Assembly (NCBI RefSeq): GCF_005843885.1
Contig: NZ_CP040443.1
Coordinates: 5,056,754-5,120,753, forward strand
From: Escherichia sp. E4742
GTDB lineage: Bacteria > Pseudomonadota > Gammaproteobacteria > Enterobacterales > Enterobacteriaceae
Direction of reading: 5' to 3'
Length of the DNA stretch: 64,000 nucleotides
Shown: piece after piece, positions 25,060 through 33,047 of the stretch
How positions within the stretch are numbered: position 1 is the stretch's first letter
How the letters are laid out: the number at the start of each line of letters is the position of its first letter
The notes under the pieces: model-generated
Seen by the model: only the letters and a program-made list of their open reading frames with translations
Databases searched by the model: none
Told to the model about the DNA's origin: nothing
Translations under genes and position numbers: made by a program

Positions 25060-25992
25060 TTAAAACATCTGCCTGGAACCAGAATTAACTTGCACAGGCA
25101 TTCCCGATCGACGTTGCAACGCAGCATTTGCGCGATTTACATCAACTTCTTGTCCATTGATAAACGCCTGCAATGAAGGAGTTACCGGCAATGGCACTTT
25201 TCTGTCGGACTCATATTCCGCCCGATTGCGAGATAACGGTTCATGAACTTCCAGCCACTTTGAGCCATCCAGTTCCGTTGTGTATTTCACCGGCTGATCG
25301 ATAATTTGCACGCGCGTCCCGACTGGAACATTATCGAACAAATACTTTATGTCATCATTGCGCAGACGAATACAGCCCTGACTCACCCGTAAGCCAATGC
25401 CAAAATTGGCATTAGTTCCGTGGATGGCATAAAGCCGACCAATATAGATGGCATAAAGCCCCATAGGATTATCGGGACCCGCAGGGACAAATGCGGGCAA
25501 ACTCTCCCCTCGTTTCGCATATTCGCGCCGAGTGTTCGGCGTTGGCGTCCAGGTTGGAGCTTCTTGTTTACGTTCAACGGCAGTCACCCAATTGCGCGGC
25601 GTTTCACGCCCGGCCTGACCAATGCCGATAGGAAACACTTCCACAGTATTTGCGTCCGGCGGATAGTAATAAAGACGCATCTCAGCGACGTTAACCACAA
25701 TCCCTTTACGAACAGTGGCGGGCAAAATCAGTTGCTGCGGAATGGTGAGTTGCGAGCCAGACTTCGGCAAGAAAACATCAGCGCCCGGATTCGCTTCCAG
25801 AATATTACTCAGACCTTGCCCGTACTGTGCAGCAAAGGTTTCCAGCGGCTGGGTATTGTGATCAGGAACCGTTATTGTCAGTGGTTGCCCTACTAAACGG
25901 CTACCTTCCGGAGGGAGTGGGTAAGTTACCGCCAGACTATTATGGCTGGCAAAAAGCAGAACAAATGAACAAAGAATATTTACACGACGCAT
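25060..25992 (-). CDS. ldtA: L,D-transpeptidase LdtA (ErfK)
   Basis: A 310-residue periplasmic enzyme. A signal peptide (MRRVNILCSFVLLFASHNSLA) is followed by a LysM-like segment (LETFAAQYGQGLSNILEANPG, about 53-73). The YkuD catalytic domain shows YAIHGTNANFGIG and the active-site SQGCIRLRNDDI near residues 200-215. It attaches Braun lipoprotein to peptidoglycan meso-DAP residues, redundantly with LdtB and LdtC. Two ATGs are adjacent at 25995 and 25992; the second matches the usual start. The next upstream gene on the same strand is cobT. Confidence 0.94.
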   Translation of the reverse strand: MRRVNILCSFVLLFASHNSLAVTYPLPPEGSRLVGQPLTITVPDHNTQPLETFAAQYGQGLSNILEANPGADVFLPKSGSQLTIPQQLILPATVRKGIVVNVAEMRLYYYPPDANTVEVFPIGIGQAGRETPRNWVTAVERKQEAPTWTPTPNTRREYAKRGESLPAFVPAGPDNPMGLYAIYIGRLYAIHGTNANFGIGLRVSQGCIRLRNDDIKYLFDNVPVGTRVQIIDQPVKYTTELDGSKWLEVHEPLSRNRAEYESDRKVPLPVTPSLQAFINGQEVDVNRANAALQRRSGMPVQVNSGSRQMF

Positions 25993-26056
25993 CATGTCCC
26001 TTTCCTAAGTCGCGAAAGCTATCCGATAAGTATAGCTTTTATCTGACTTTTCGTTT

Positions 26057-27136
26057 TTAACTGTTCAATTCAGAAGTCGTCTTCCCCGGTAGAACAATAT
26101 TACTGGCGGCAAGTTCACCCATGTTGCTGTATATCGCGCAGGCGGCTTCGATGATGGGCATCGCCAGCGCTGCGCCACTCCCCTCACCTAAACGCATTTC
26201 CATATTGAGATAAGGCTCCAGCCCCAAATGTGACAGCGCTATACGCGCCCCTTTTTCTGCCGACAGGTGAGAAGGAATGAGATACGGTTTGATTGCAGGA
26301 CACATCCGGCATGCGGCAAGTGCAGCGGCGTAAGAAAGAAATCCATCCAGCAACACGGGTAAACCGCAGGAAGCGGCACCTAACATTACGCCAGCCATTC
26401 CGACCAAATCAAACCCACCGACTTTGGCCAGCACATCAATACCATCCAGTGGATTCGGTTGATTCAATGTTATTGCCCGACGAACAACATCAACTTTATG
26501 AGCCAGTTTATCTGTCGGCAGGTTTGCGCCAATACCGACCACTTCTTCAGGATCGCGTCCAGTAATCGCACTGACTATCGCCGCTGCCGGTGTGGTATTT
26601 GCCATCCCCAGTTCACCCACACCAAACAGCGTGACGCCATTTCTCGCTAGCTGGCGCGTATATTGTATGATGTCCAGAAGTAACGCTTCAGCCTGACAGG
26701 GGCTCATTGCCGGACCCGAGGCAATATTACCGCTACCTCGTGCGACACGCATGTTAATAAGCCCAGGGATAGGCTCAACGGTATCAATCCCAACATCAAT
26801 CACGTGAACTTTAGCGCCCGCTTGTGCTGCCAGCACACACACACCAGTTGTTCCACGTGTCATGTTTTCAGCCTGGATGGCTGTCACTGCTTTCGGAGAA
26901 ATAGCGACACCTTCATCCCAGACACCATGATCGGCACACATAACCAGCACTGCTTTTTGGCCCACATGAGGCACACCATTCAGTCCCGGCATTCCTGCCA
27001 GTTGTACGGCAAGCGCCTCCAGTCTTCCCAGACTACCGACAGGTTTGAGTAACCCATCAATATACCGTTGGGTACGCGACATAGCGGCAGGATCGATGGC
27101 AGGGATCGTATTCAATAATTCGGCGAGTGTTTGCAT
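26057..27136 (-). CDS. cobT: Nicotinate-nucleotide:dimethylbenzimidazole phosphoribosyltransferase CobT
   Basis: A 359-residue enzyme that makes alpha-ribazole phosphate, the lower-ligand nucleotide of cobalamin. Family features are visible: VLVMCADHGVWDEGVAISP near residues 64-82 and the catalytic glutamate stretch MRLGEGSGAALAMP near 314-327. It is last in the cobUST unit, 24 bases after cobS. With CobU and CobS it completes B12 from salvaged cobinamide, which the pdu dehydratase needs. Confidence 0.96.
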   Translation of the reverse strand: MQTLAELLNTIPAIDPAAMSRTQRYIDGLLKPVGSLGRLEALAVQLAGMPGLNGVPHVGQKAVLVMCADHGVWDEGVAISPKAVTAIQAENMTRGTTGVCVLAAQAGAKVHVIDVGIDTVEPIPGLINMRVARGSGNIASGPAMSPCQAEALLLDIIQYTRQLARNGVTLFGVGELGMANTTPAAAIVSAITGRDPEEVVGIGANLPTDKLAHKVDVVRRAITLNQPNPLDGIDVLAKVGGFDLVGMAGVMLGAASCGLPVLLDGFLSYAAALAACRMCPAIKPYLIPSHLSAEKGARIALSHLGLEPYLNMEMRLGEGSGAALAMPIIEAACAIYSNMGELAASNIVLPGKTTSELNS

Positions 27137-27160
27137 GTAACGTCTCCTCGGTAATCAGTC

Positions 27161-27904
27161 TTATAGCAGTGCCAGCAGGAAGACCAGTTCACCAAGTTCT
27201 ATGGCTGCTCCCAGCGTATCGCCGGTTTGCCCGCCCAGAGTCCGTTTGAGAAGCTGACCGAGGACGAAAATCGCCACCATCGTCACCACCATAGCAGCCA
27301 CACCATGCATACCCGGCAATAACACGGCAGCAAAAATAGCGGCTAAACCGAGGGTGACACAGGTTTGTCGCCCGTCAATTTTGCCAATGAACACATTACC
27401 AAGCCCTTCTTCCCGGGCATAACAATGACGATACATCAACAATGCGGCAGTCCCACGGCTAACCGCACATGCTGCCGCCAGCGATGCAAGGATCGGTTCG
27501 CCACGCAGTGCCAACTCGCTTAGCACCAGAATCTTTGCCAGAACCACAAAAATCAGCGCCAGACCACCGTGAGTACCCAAACGGCTATCACGCATGATTT
27601 CCAACATGCGATCGCGGCTACGTGCAGAAAATACGCCATCACAGGTATCTGCGAGGCCGTCCAGGTGGAATCCCCCTGTCATCAGCGCCAGCACCAGCAC
27701 GCTAAACAGTGCCGCCAGTGGTATACCACACCATGCCTGCAACGCCATGAAGACCAGTCCACTAATGGCGCCAAGCAATAAACCAATTAAGGGAAAAGTA
27801 ATGATACCGCGAGAATAATGCTCGAAATCCAGCCCCTGGGACCAACGACGCGGTACAGGCAGACGCGTAATAAAAGAGAGCATCGCCCAAAATAATTTAC
27901 TCAT
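27161..27904 (-). CDS. cobS: Cobalamin (5'-phosphate) synthase CobS
   Basis: A 247-residue inner membrane enzyme that joins adenosylcobinamide-GDP to alpha-ribazole(-phosphate), the last joining step of B12 synthesis. The metal-binding signature GGFHLDGLADTCDGVFSA is near residues 77-94, and several hydrophobic helices follow. The ATG at 27902-27904 overlaps the cobU stop by 4 bases (ATGA), showing translational coupling; a longer in-frame start at 27940 inside cobU is unlikely. Confidence 0.96.
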   Translation of the reverse strand: MSKLFWAMLSFITRLPVPRRWSQGLDFEHYSRGIITFPLIGLLLGAISGLVFMALQAWCGIPLAALFSVLVLALMTGGFHLDGLADTCDGVFSARSRDRMLEIMRDSRLGTHGGLALIFVVLAKILVLSELALRGEPILASLAAACAVSRGTAALLMYRHCYAREEGLGNVFIGKIDGRQTCVTLGLAAIFAAVLLPGMHGVAAMVVTMVAIFVLGQLLKRTLGGQTGDTLGAAIELGELVFLLALL

Positions 27905-28446
27905 TTGATTTTTACTCCAATACCCGAAACCACCAGCCATACTTCATCTGCCGCAGCGGCCAGCTGCTGATTTACCCGCCCGGCAATATCACGAAAATGT
28001 CGCGCCAGACGATTCTCCGGCACAATCCCCATGCCCACTTCATTGGTCACTAATACGACCTTTGCAGTACAACGTTGACAGGCGGCAATCAACGACTGAA
28101 TCTCACCGTTAATCGCCTGCTCCATCACGTCATAATCCCATTTTTCAGGATCTTTATCGCCGCCATATTCAAACAAAAGATTAGTCACCATTGTTGTAAT
28201 GCATTCCAACAACACGGCAGTCTGCGGATTAATGTCTGCGTTAATTAACTCATCAAGATTTTGCCAGCGTTCCACCGTGTTCCAGTGCGCCGGGCGGCCT
28301 TGCCGATGGTGTTCAATCCGTGCGGCCATCTCATCATCAAAAATTTGCGAAGTAGCGATATACAGGACCTGTGGAGTGTCCCCAATAAGCGCCTCGGCGT
28401 GCCGGCTCTTCCCGCTCCGTGCGCCCCCCGTCACCAAAATCATCAT
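27901..28446 (-). CDS. cobU: Adenosylcobinamide kinase / guanylyltransferase CobU
   Basis: A 181-residue bifunctional enzyme that phosphorylates adenosylcobinamide and transfers GMP to it. The P-loop GGARSGKSRHAE is at residues 7-18, and VLVTNEVGMGIVPENRLARHFRD near 135-157 contains the family signature. It works on both salvaged cobinamide and the de novo intermediate. It is the first of the cobUST genes; GGGAGTCCG precedes the ATG pair. In Salmonella the cbi genes lie directly upstream; here only a short CbiG-like gene does. Confidence 0.96.
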   Translation of the reverse strand: MMILVTGGARSGKSRHAEALIGDTPQVLYIATSQIFDDEMAARIEHHRQGRPAHWNTVERWQNLDELINADINPQTAVLLECITTMVTNLLFEYGGDKDPEKWDYDVMEQAINGEIQSLIAACQRCTAKVVLVTNEVGMGIVPENRLARHFRDIAGRVNQQLAAAADEVWLVVSGIGVKIK

Positions 28447-28580
28447 ACGGACTCCCGGTTCAATTGTATGATGGTATTCATTGACCAGAGCAATGGATGT
28501 TCCACTGTTACTGACCGTAATAACATTTCTTCGATTAATACTGCGCGTATTAAAAATAAAAATCCAGCATTCTCAATCCA

Positions 28581-29015
28581 TTACGAATGAGGAAGGCATT
28601 GTGAAATAGCCCGATTTCCCTGCGTTAACGACCGACAAAATGTGTCATTAGCAACGGCTTCTCTGAATTGACACATTTCATTCAGATAATGGATTAACGC
28701 TACAGCCCCACCAGCCGTACCATTCAGCAAACGAGCATTGTGCTCTGCTATTAAGATTACCGTCACGCCATCAGGCAGAGGGAGCCTTTCTGGTATGAGT
28801 GTCCCGCTTTCAGCAATCAATAACAGCACTGAATAATCGCTATACGCATCTGATAATGATTGTTCTGGCCCTCCGTTAAAAGGCAGGAAACCTTGCTGCC
28901 AATCCTCACCGACAAAACAGGTAATAGGCAACATTTCAGCCAGATGTTTAGCGAGTTCGATATTGCCAGATGAGAGGCAAAAAAGAGCTATCGATTCAGG
29001 TTTTATCGTTTTCAT
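28581..29015 (-). CDS. Orphan CbiG N-terminal-domain-like protein
   Basis: A 144-residue protein. Its start MKTIKPESIALFCLSSGN, the following LAKHLAEMLPITCF and the later TAGGAVALIHYLNEM align with the N-terminal part of CbiG (cobalt-precorrin-5A hydrolase) as I remember it. The middle linker and the C-terminal CbiG domain are absent, and the tail (REAVANDTFCRSLTQGNRAI) fits nothing I know. GGAGGG lies 8 bases before ATG 29013-29015. The gene lies between a cobalamin riboswitch and cobU, where the cbi operon would be. It may be the remnant of a deletion or a retained standalone domain. Hydrolase activity is not expected. Confidence 0.65.
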   Translation of the reverse strand: MKTIKPESIALFCLSSGNIELAKHLAEMLPITCFVGEDWQQGFLPFNGGPEQSLSDAYSDYSVLLLIAESGTLIPERLPLPDGVTVILIAEHNARLLNGTAGGAVALIHYLNEMCQFREAVANDTFCRSLTQGNRAISQCLPHS

Positions 29016-29245
29016 GACCACCACCCTCCGCTTAGTTTCCTGTAATAACGGTCAGGTTGATATGCCACAAAAAAAGATTGCCACACCATAAGTGCAGCCC
29101 TGGTGCCTGTCGACACGACGATGAATGAAATAAATGTTGCCGCCATCCCCTGATCCTTTCAGGGTGGTAGGGGTAATAAAGACGCGCCAGTGCTCAACCG
29201 GGCGCTTCCAGACAACCCACTTCCCACCGAAGTTGTTGGTATTAA
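29016..29245 (-). other. Leader between the cobalamin riboswitch and the CbiG-like gene
   Basis: About 230 bases of transcribed leader on the minus strand. A 74-codon frame overlaps it and the riboswitch, but has no convincing ribosome site and is taken as noise. A stem AACCGGGCGC-type region near 29190-29210 and CCTGATCCTTTCAGG at 29149-29163 suggest further RNA structure that could form the expression platform. Confidence 0.5.
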
Positions 29246-29397
29246 CTGACAGGCTGGTCTTCTGGCTTAGCGTCATCCTCCCCCGACCTTCCCGATCTCA
29301 CGATCAGTGGCATTTTCGAGGTTGTCAGCATTACAGCAGCGGGGGCTGCGAGGGATTTCCACCCTCTTCCCAGGCACAAATGTGCCAAACATGTCAG
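29246..29397 (-). promoter_or_regulatory. Cobalamin (AdoCbl) riboswitch upstream of cobUST
   Basis: Read on the minus strand: GGGAAGAGGGTGGAAATCCC, then GCAGCCCCCGCTGCTGTAA, then the B12 box GCCACTG (29305-29311), then AAGCCAGAAGACCAGCC. These are the conserved blocks of the cobalamin riboswitch in the right order. The ends CTGACA (5', at 29392-29397) and TGTCAG (3', at 29246-29251) are complementary and close the P1 helix. High adenosylcobalamin should lower expression of the downstream genes. Confidence 0.92.
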
Positions 29398-29492
29398 CGT
29401 ATGTTATGAGCCGATTTCAATTTTCCCATAACACCTAAATGAATTATTACTGCCAGAGTATATTTAATCATCCCTCATTTTTTACATTGAAT

Positions 29493-30407
29493 TTATGCCG
29501 TTTCCGCAGCCGTATTTTCGCTAATTTGCTGACGGTAAACCTGCGGCGTTACCTGATAGGCCTGTCGAAAAACTTTGCAAAAATAACTGGTTTGAGAGAA
29601 GCCTAAATTACGCGCAATGCTGGCGATGCTCCAGTCACTATGGCACAGCAACTCACGGGCGCTGGCCATACGTTGTTGGTTTACCCATGCATTAAAACCA
29701 ATCCCATGATACTTCTTAAACAATTTACTGAAATAATAAGGGCTTAGATAAACATGCGAGGCAACATCCTCCAGGCGTAAATCGTCTGATAAATGCGCAT
29801 CAATATAGCGTAATGCTTTTTTCATTTTATTATCGTGAGGATTAGACGCGCGGGTCTGACGAACTGAATCCGAATGAGGTTTATTCTCTTTAATAACGAC
29901 AAAATTGAGTTGCTTTTTGAGGCAATTTTCCACAATCAGCTTCAACAAATCAGCAGAGGCCATAACTCGCGAGTAGTCCATCTCCGGGACTTTGCGAAAT
30001 TCATTAAGTAATTCGGGATCTGCTTGCCAACGATCATCGACATTCAGAATATCGATCAAATCGACATCACCATTACGCAGGCGGACTTGTCCACACAGCA
30101 CAAAGCCGACTAAATGCCCGGCAATCACCAAAGGAATAGAGAAATCGGTTAATCCTGCATGGCAACGGTAAATACAAGGTTGATCGGATTTAGAAGCTTC
30201 CAGGCCTCCGCAACGATCGCTCATGCGGCAGCGAGTGCTAAGCTGTGGATGTTGCCGCATCATCTGACAAAACGGGGTGAAGTTAAAAAGTTCGGAAATT
30301 TCATCACCGTGGATATTGACCACGACAACCGCAAGGCTGGTCGCCTGCGCAAAATCCTGCGCGATTTTATTAATGAGTTCTGAATTAAGTGTCGCCGCAG
30401 AAATCAT
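29493..30407 (-). CDS. pocR: AraC-family propanediol-responsive activator PocR
   Basis: A 304-residue regulator. The N-terminal PocR sensory domain (about residues 8-165) has the cysteine-rich stretch CRMSDRCGGLEASKSDQPC and HAGLTDFSIPLVIAGHLVG. The C-terminal AraC domain (about 195-295) has two helix-turn-helices (LEDVASHVYLSPYYFSKLFK and IASIARNLGFSQTSYFCKVF). In Salmonella PocR with 1,2-propanediol activates the pdu and cob operons. Here it lies between the B12 riboswitch/cob unit and pduF, as in Salmonella. CTGGGAGGTTTTATC precedes the ATG. Confidence 0.96.
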   Translation of the reverse strand: MISAATLNSELINKIAQDFAQATSLAVVVVNIHGDEISELFNFTPFCQMMRQHPQLSTRCRMSDRCGGLEASKSDQPCIYRCHAGLTDFSIPLVIAGHLVGFVLCGQVRLRNGDVDLIDILNVDDRWQADPELLNEFRKVPEMDYSRVMASADLLKLIVENCLKKQLNFVVIKENKPHSDSVRQTRASNPHDNKMKKALRYIDAHLSDDLRLEDVASHVYLSPYYFSKLFKKYHGIGFNAWVNQQRMASARELLCHSDWSIASIARNLGFSQTSYFCKVFRQAYQVTPQVYRQQISENTAAETA

Positions 30408-30516
30408 GATAAAACCTCCCAGTTAATTTATTGTTATTGTAAAAAACAATTGTTTTACATTTAATCTTCACATCATCCCTGATGATTTACTGACGAGAAG
30501 CACAAAGGACAATAAC

Positions 30517-30545
30517 AAAAGCCTCCATGAAGCGGGAGACTTTTT
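30517..30545 (-). terminator. Terminator-like hairpin between pduF and pocR
   Basis: On the minus strand AAAAAGTCTCC-CGCTTCAT-GGAGGCTTTTGTT forms a 6-bp stem with one wobble pair, flanked by A and T runs. It would partly end pduF transcripts before pocR. Confidence 0.6.
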
Positions 30546-30612
30546 AATAAGTTCGGAAAGCAGATCACAAACAGTAAAAAAAATAAACGTTTATAACCGC
30601 CAGGCTATTTCG

Positions 30613-31422
30613 CTATTCGCGGATATCTTTAGGCGTAACACTATTGACAGGTAAATTTTGTGCAATGAGAAAGCGATAAATCGCCGCACCAACGCAGGCA
30701 CCAATGACCGGGGCAATAATGGGTACAATGAAATAAGGAATATTGCGTCCGCCAGTCATCGCTATTTCTCCCCAACCCGCAAGCCAGGTGAAAATTTTTG
30801 GCCCAAAATCACGCGCTGGATTCATGGCAAAACCGGTTAATGGTCCAGTAGAAGCACCAATAACAGCAACCAGAATACCAATCAGTAAAGGTGCGAGAGG
30901 CCCCTTCGGTACACCGTTGCCGTCATCGGTCAACGCCATAATCAATCCCATCAACATAGACGTGATGACTATTTCAACCAGCGCCGCCTGCCATACATTT
31001 ATTGCCGCTGCCGGGTAAGTACTGAAGATACTGGCGAGTTGTAAACTTTCTGCACTTCCACGAACCATATTGTGGGCAGATTCAAAATCGGTAAACAAAT
31101 TGCTGTATAAAAAATACGCCAGAACCGCACCACCAAAGGCACCCGCTAATTGTGCCATACAAAATGGCAGTACTTTACGGCCAGGAAAAGCGGCGAACAA
31201 CCATAGAGCAATCGTAACCGCCGGGTTGAGATGAGCGCCGGAAATTCCTGCCGTAAGATAAACAGCAAGTGAAATACCTAACCCCCAAATAATACAAATT
31301 TCCCACAGCCCCAGACTTGCCCCAGCAAGTTTGAGGGCACACAAACAACCAATGCCAAAAAAGAGGAACAGTCCGGTGCCCAAAAACTCGGCAACGCATT
31401 GCGCCTTGAGTGAATCATTCAT
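30613..31422 (-). CDS. pduF: Propanediol diffusion facilitator PduF
   Basis: A 269-residue aquaglyceroporin of the MIP family with six membrane helices and both pore motifs: SGAHLNPAVTIA near residues 61-72 and the second NPA at GFAMNPARDFGPK near 198-210. It should let 1,2-propanediol cross the inner membrane. It is divergent from pduA over a shared 513-base control region and upstream of pocR on its own strand. Confidence 0.95.
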   Translation of the reverse strand: MNDSLKAQCVAEFLGTGLFLFFGIGCLCALKLAGASLGLWEICIIWGLGISLAVYLTAGISGAHLNPAVTIALWLFAAFPGRKVLPFCMAQLAGAFGGAVLAYFLYSNLFTDFESAHNMVRGSAESLQLASIFSTYPAAAINVWQAALVEIVITSMLMGLIMALTDDGNGVPKGPLAPLLIGILVAVIGASTGPLTGFAMNPARDFGPKIFTWLAGWGEIAMTGGRNIPYFIVPIIAPVIGACVGAAIYRFLIAQNLPVNSVTPKDIRE

Positions 31423-31935
31423 AGTGACACCTTCTTTGCGGAGTTTGTTTCTTCATCAGCCAACAGAATTGCTGATTGTTGTGTATATCGAGGGCAACTA
31501 TAAAAATTGCTCTGCAAAAAATATTGCCAACATGCATGACAGACTCGTGGAAAAATCGTGCTGACATAGCAAATTATTGTCATTACAGAAGCATCCAACA
31601 CAGTGTTAATCAGTGTTGAAGGTAATAATTACTGCCAAACTTTCACAATAAAAAATTGTCATCATGACATAATAAAATTTAAACAAATATCACAATTCCC
31701 TTCCGCTAACCAAACCCAACTAAATTTTATCCGCGATTAACCCCCTCAGCCAACGCAATTAATTCACATTGAAACATCCACAAAATAACCAATAAATTAA
31801 TAACATATAGTTTATAAAAGCAATTTTATAATATTTGTCCTCTATTTATTTTTCTCATTGGCCGATTAAGTCAGCCATTCTTTTTCCTCGCTTTTTTTTA
31901 TAGTCATATCGTCAAAAAATCCATGCGAGGTCTTT
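31423..31935. promoter_or_regulatory. Divergent pduF-pduA control region
   Basis: A 513-base AT-rich spacer without a gene, holding the promoters of pduF (minus) and the pdu operon (plus). PocR is expected to act here. Repeated TGTCAT/ATGACA hexamers occur at 31534, 31578 and, as a perfect palindrome, at 31657. TTTTTTTTATAGTCATATC near 31897 may belong to the pduA promoter, and AGGTCTTT precedes the pduA ATG. Confidence 0.6.
31657..31669. promoter_or_regulatory. Perfect palindrome TGTCATCATGACA upstream of pduA
   Basis: TGTCAT-C-ATGACA is a perfect 13-base inverted repeat, extended to TTGTCATCATGACATAA with weaker symmetry, about 270 bases before pduA. The same half-site recurs in the spacer. 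It looks like an operator; the protein that binds it is not known to me. Confidence 0.4.
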
Positions 31936-32220
31936 ATGCAACAAGAAGCGTTAGGAATGGTAGAAACCAAAGGCTTAACTGCCGCCATAGAGGCCGCAGA
32001 CGCCATGGTGAAGTCGGCAAATGTATTGCTGGTTGGCTACGAAAAAATAGGTTCCGGGCTGGTGACCGTCATCGTTCGTGGTGATGTCGGGGCTGTAAAA
32101 GCGGCAACAGACGCAGGTGCTGCCGCCGCGCGTAACGTCGGTGAAGTAAAAGCCGTACACGTTATTCCCCGCCCACATACCGATGTCGAAAAAATCTTAC
32201 CAAAGGGAATTAACCCATGA
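31936..32220 (+). CDS. pduA: Microcompartment shell protein PduA (BMC-H)
   Basis: A 94-residue BMC-domain protein: EALGMVETKGLTAAIEAADAMVKSANV at the start, RGDVGAVKAATDAGAAAA in the middle, VIPRPHTDVEKILP at the end. Hexamers form the flat facets of the propanediol microcompartment, with a central pore for propanediol passage. It is very similar to PduJ of the same operon, a paralogue. First gene of the operon; its stop overlaps the pduB start by 4 bases. Confidence 0.97.
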   Translation: MQQEALGMVETKGLTAAIEAADAMVKSANVLLVGYEKIGSGLVTVIVRGDVGAVKAATDAGAAAARNVGEVKAVHVIPRPHTDVEKILPKGINP

Positions 32221-33029
32221 GCAGCAATGAACTGGTCGAACAGATCATGGCGCAGGTCATCGCTCGCGTAGCGACGCCAGAGCATGAGGTTCTCCCGGAA
32301 ACCACTCATCAAACACGAGAGACGGCTATGGCAGAAAAAAGCTGCACGTTAACGGAATTTGTTGGCACCGCTATTGGCGACACTGTAGGTCTGGTCATTG
32401 CGAACGTTGATAGCGCCCTGTTGGACGCGATGAAACTTGAAAAACGCTATCGCTCCATTGGCATTCTGGGTGCACGTATTGGCGCAGGTCCACACATTAT
32501 GGCCGCTGATGAAGCGGTAAAAGCTACGAACACTGAAGTTATTAGCATTGAACTTCCTCGCGATACCAAAGGCGGTGCCGGACACGGCTCATTAATCCTC
32601 TTAGGTGGCAACGATGTTTCCGACGTGAAACGCGGTATTGAAGTTGCCCTGAAAGAACTCGACCGGACCTTTGGTGATGTCTATGCCAACGAAGCCGGGC
32701 ATCTTGAACTGCAATACACCGCCCGCGCCAGCTATGCACTGGAAAAAGCGTTTGGCGCACCTCTGGGTCGCGCTTGCGGCGTTATTGTCGGCGCTCCGGC
32801 CGCTGTTGGTGTTCTGATGGCCGATACCGCGCTGAAGTCCGCCAATGTGGACGTGGTGGCATACAGCTCGCCTGCTCATGGCACCAGCTACAGCAATGAA
32901 GTCATTCTGATTATCTCAGGTGACTCCGGCGCTGTCCGTCAGGCGGTCATCTCCGCACGCGAAATCGGTAAAACCGTACTTTCGACTCTCGGCGATACAC
33001 CGAAAAACGATCGCCCTTCCTACATCTGA
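32217..33029 (+). CDS. pduB: Microcompartment shell protein PduB / PduB' (BMC-T)
   Basis: A 270-residue tandem-BMC trimer protein, a major shell component. The N-terminal 37 residues (MSSNELVEQIMAQVIARV...) form a targeting-type amphipathic helix that in Salmonella links shell to enzyme core. An internal ATG at 32328 (codon 38, MAEKSCTLTEF) matches the start of the shorter product PduB', made from the same gene. Two BMC domains follow (about 45-150 and 160-265). Overlaps pduA by 4 bases; pduC follows after 18. Confidence 0.96.
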   Translation: MSSNELVEQIMAQVIARVATPEHEVLPETTHQTRETAMAEKSCTLTEFVGTAIGDTVGLVIANVDSALLDAMKLEKRYRSIGILGARIGAGPHIMAADEAVKATNTEVISIELPRDTKGGAGHGSLILLGGNDVSDVKRGIEVALKELDRTFGDVYANEAGHLELQYTARASYALEKAFGAPLGRACGVIVGAPAAVGVLMADTALKSANVDVVAYSSPAHGTSYSNEVILIISGDSGAVRQAVISAREIGKTVLSTLGDTPKNDRPSYI

Positions 33030-33047
33030 ATTCCCTGAGGCAGATTC

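Noticed and set aside
28447..28580. Gap between the CbiG-like gene and cobU searched for leftovers of cbiP or other cbi genes
   Set aside because: Short frames there (for example one starting MLLRSVTVEHPLL) match no cbi gene that I can recognise, so no remnant is claimed.
29052..29276. A 74-codon frame on the minus strand overlapping the cobalamin riboswitch
   Set aside because: It begins inside the riboswitch, lacks a clear ribosome site, and its sequence is explained by RNA structure.
31564..31935. AT-rich stretch before pduA as a possible replication origin or mobile element remnant
   Set aside because: No terminal repeats, transposase pieces or iterons were seen. Divergent promoters and H-NS-type AT-richness explain it better.
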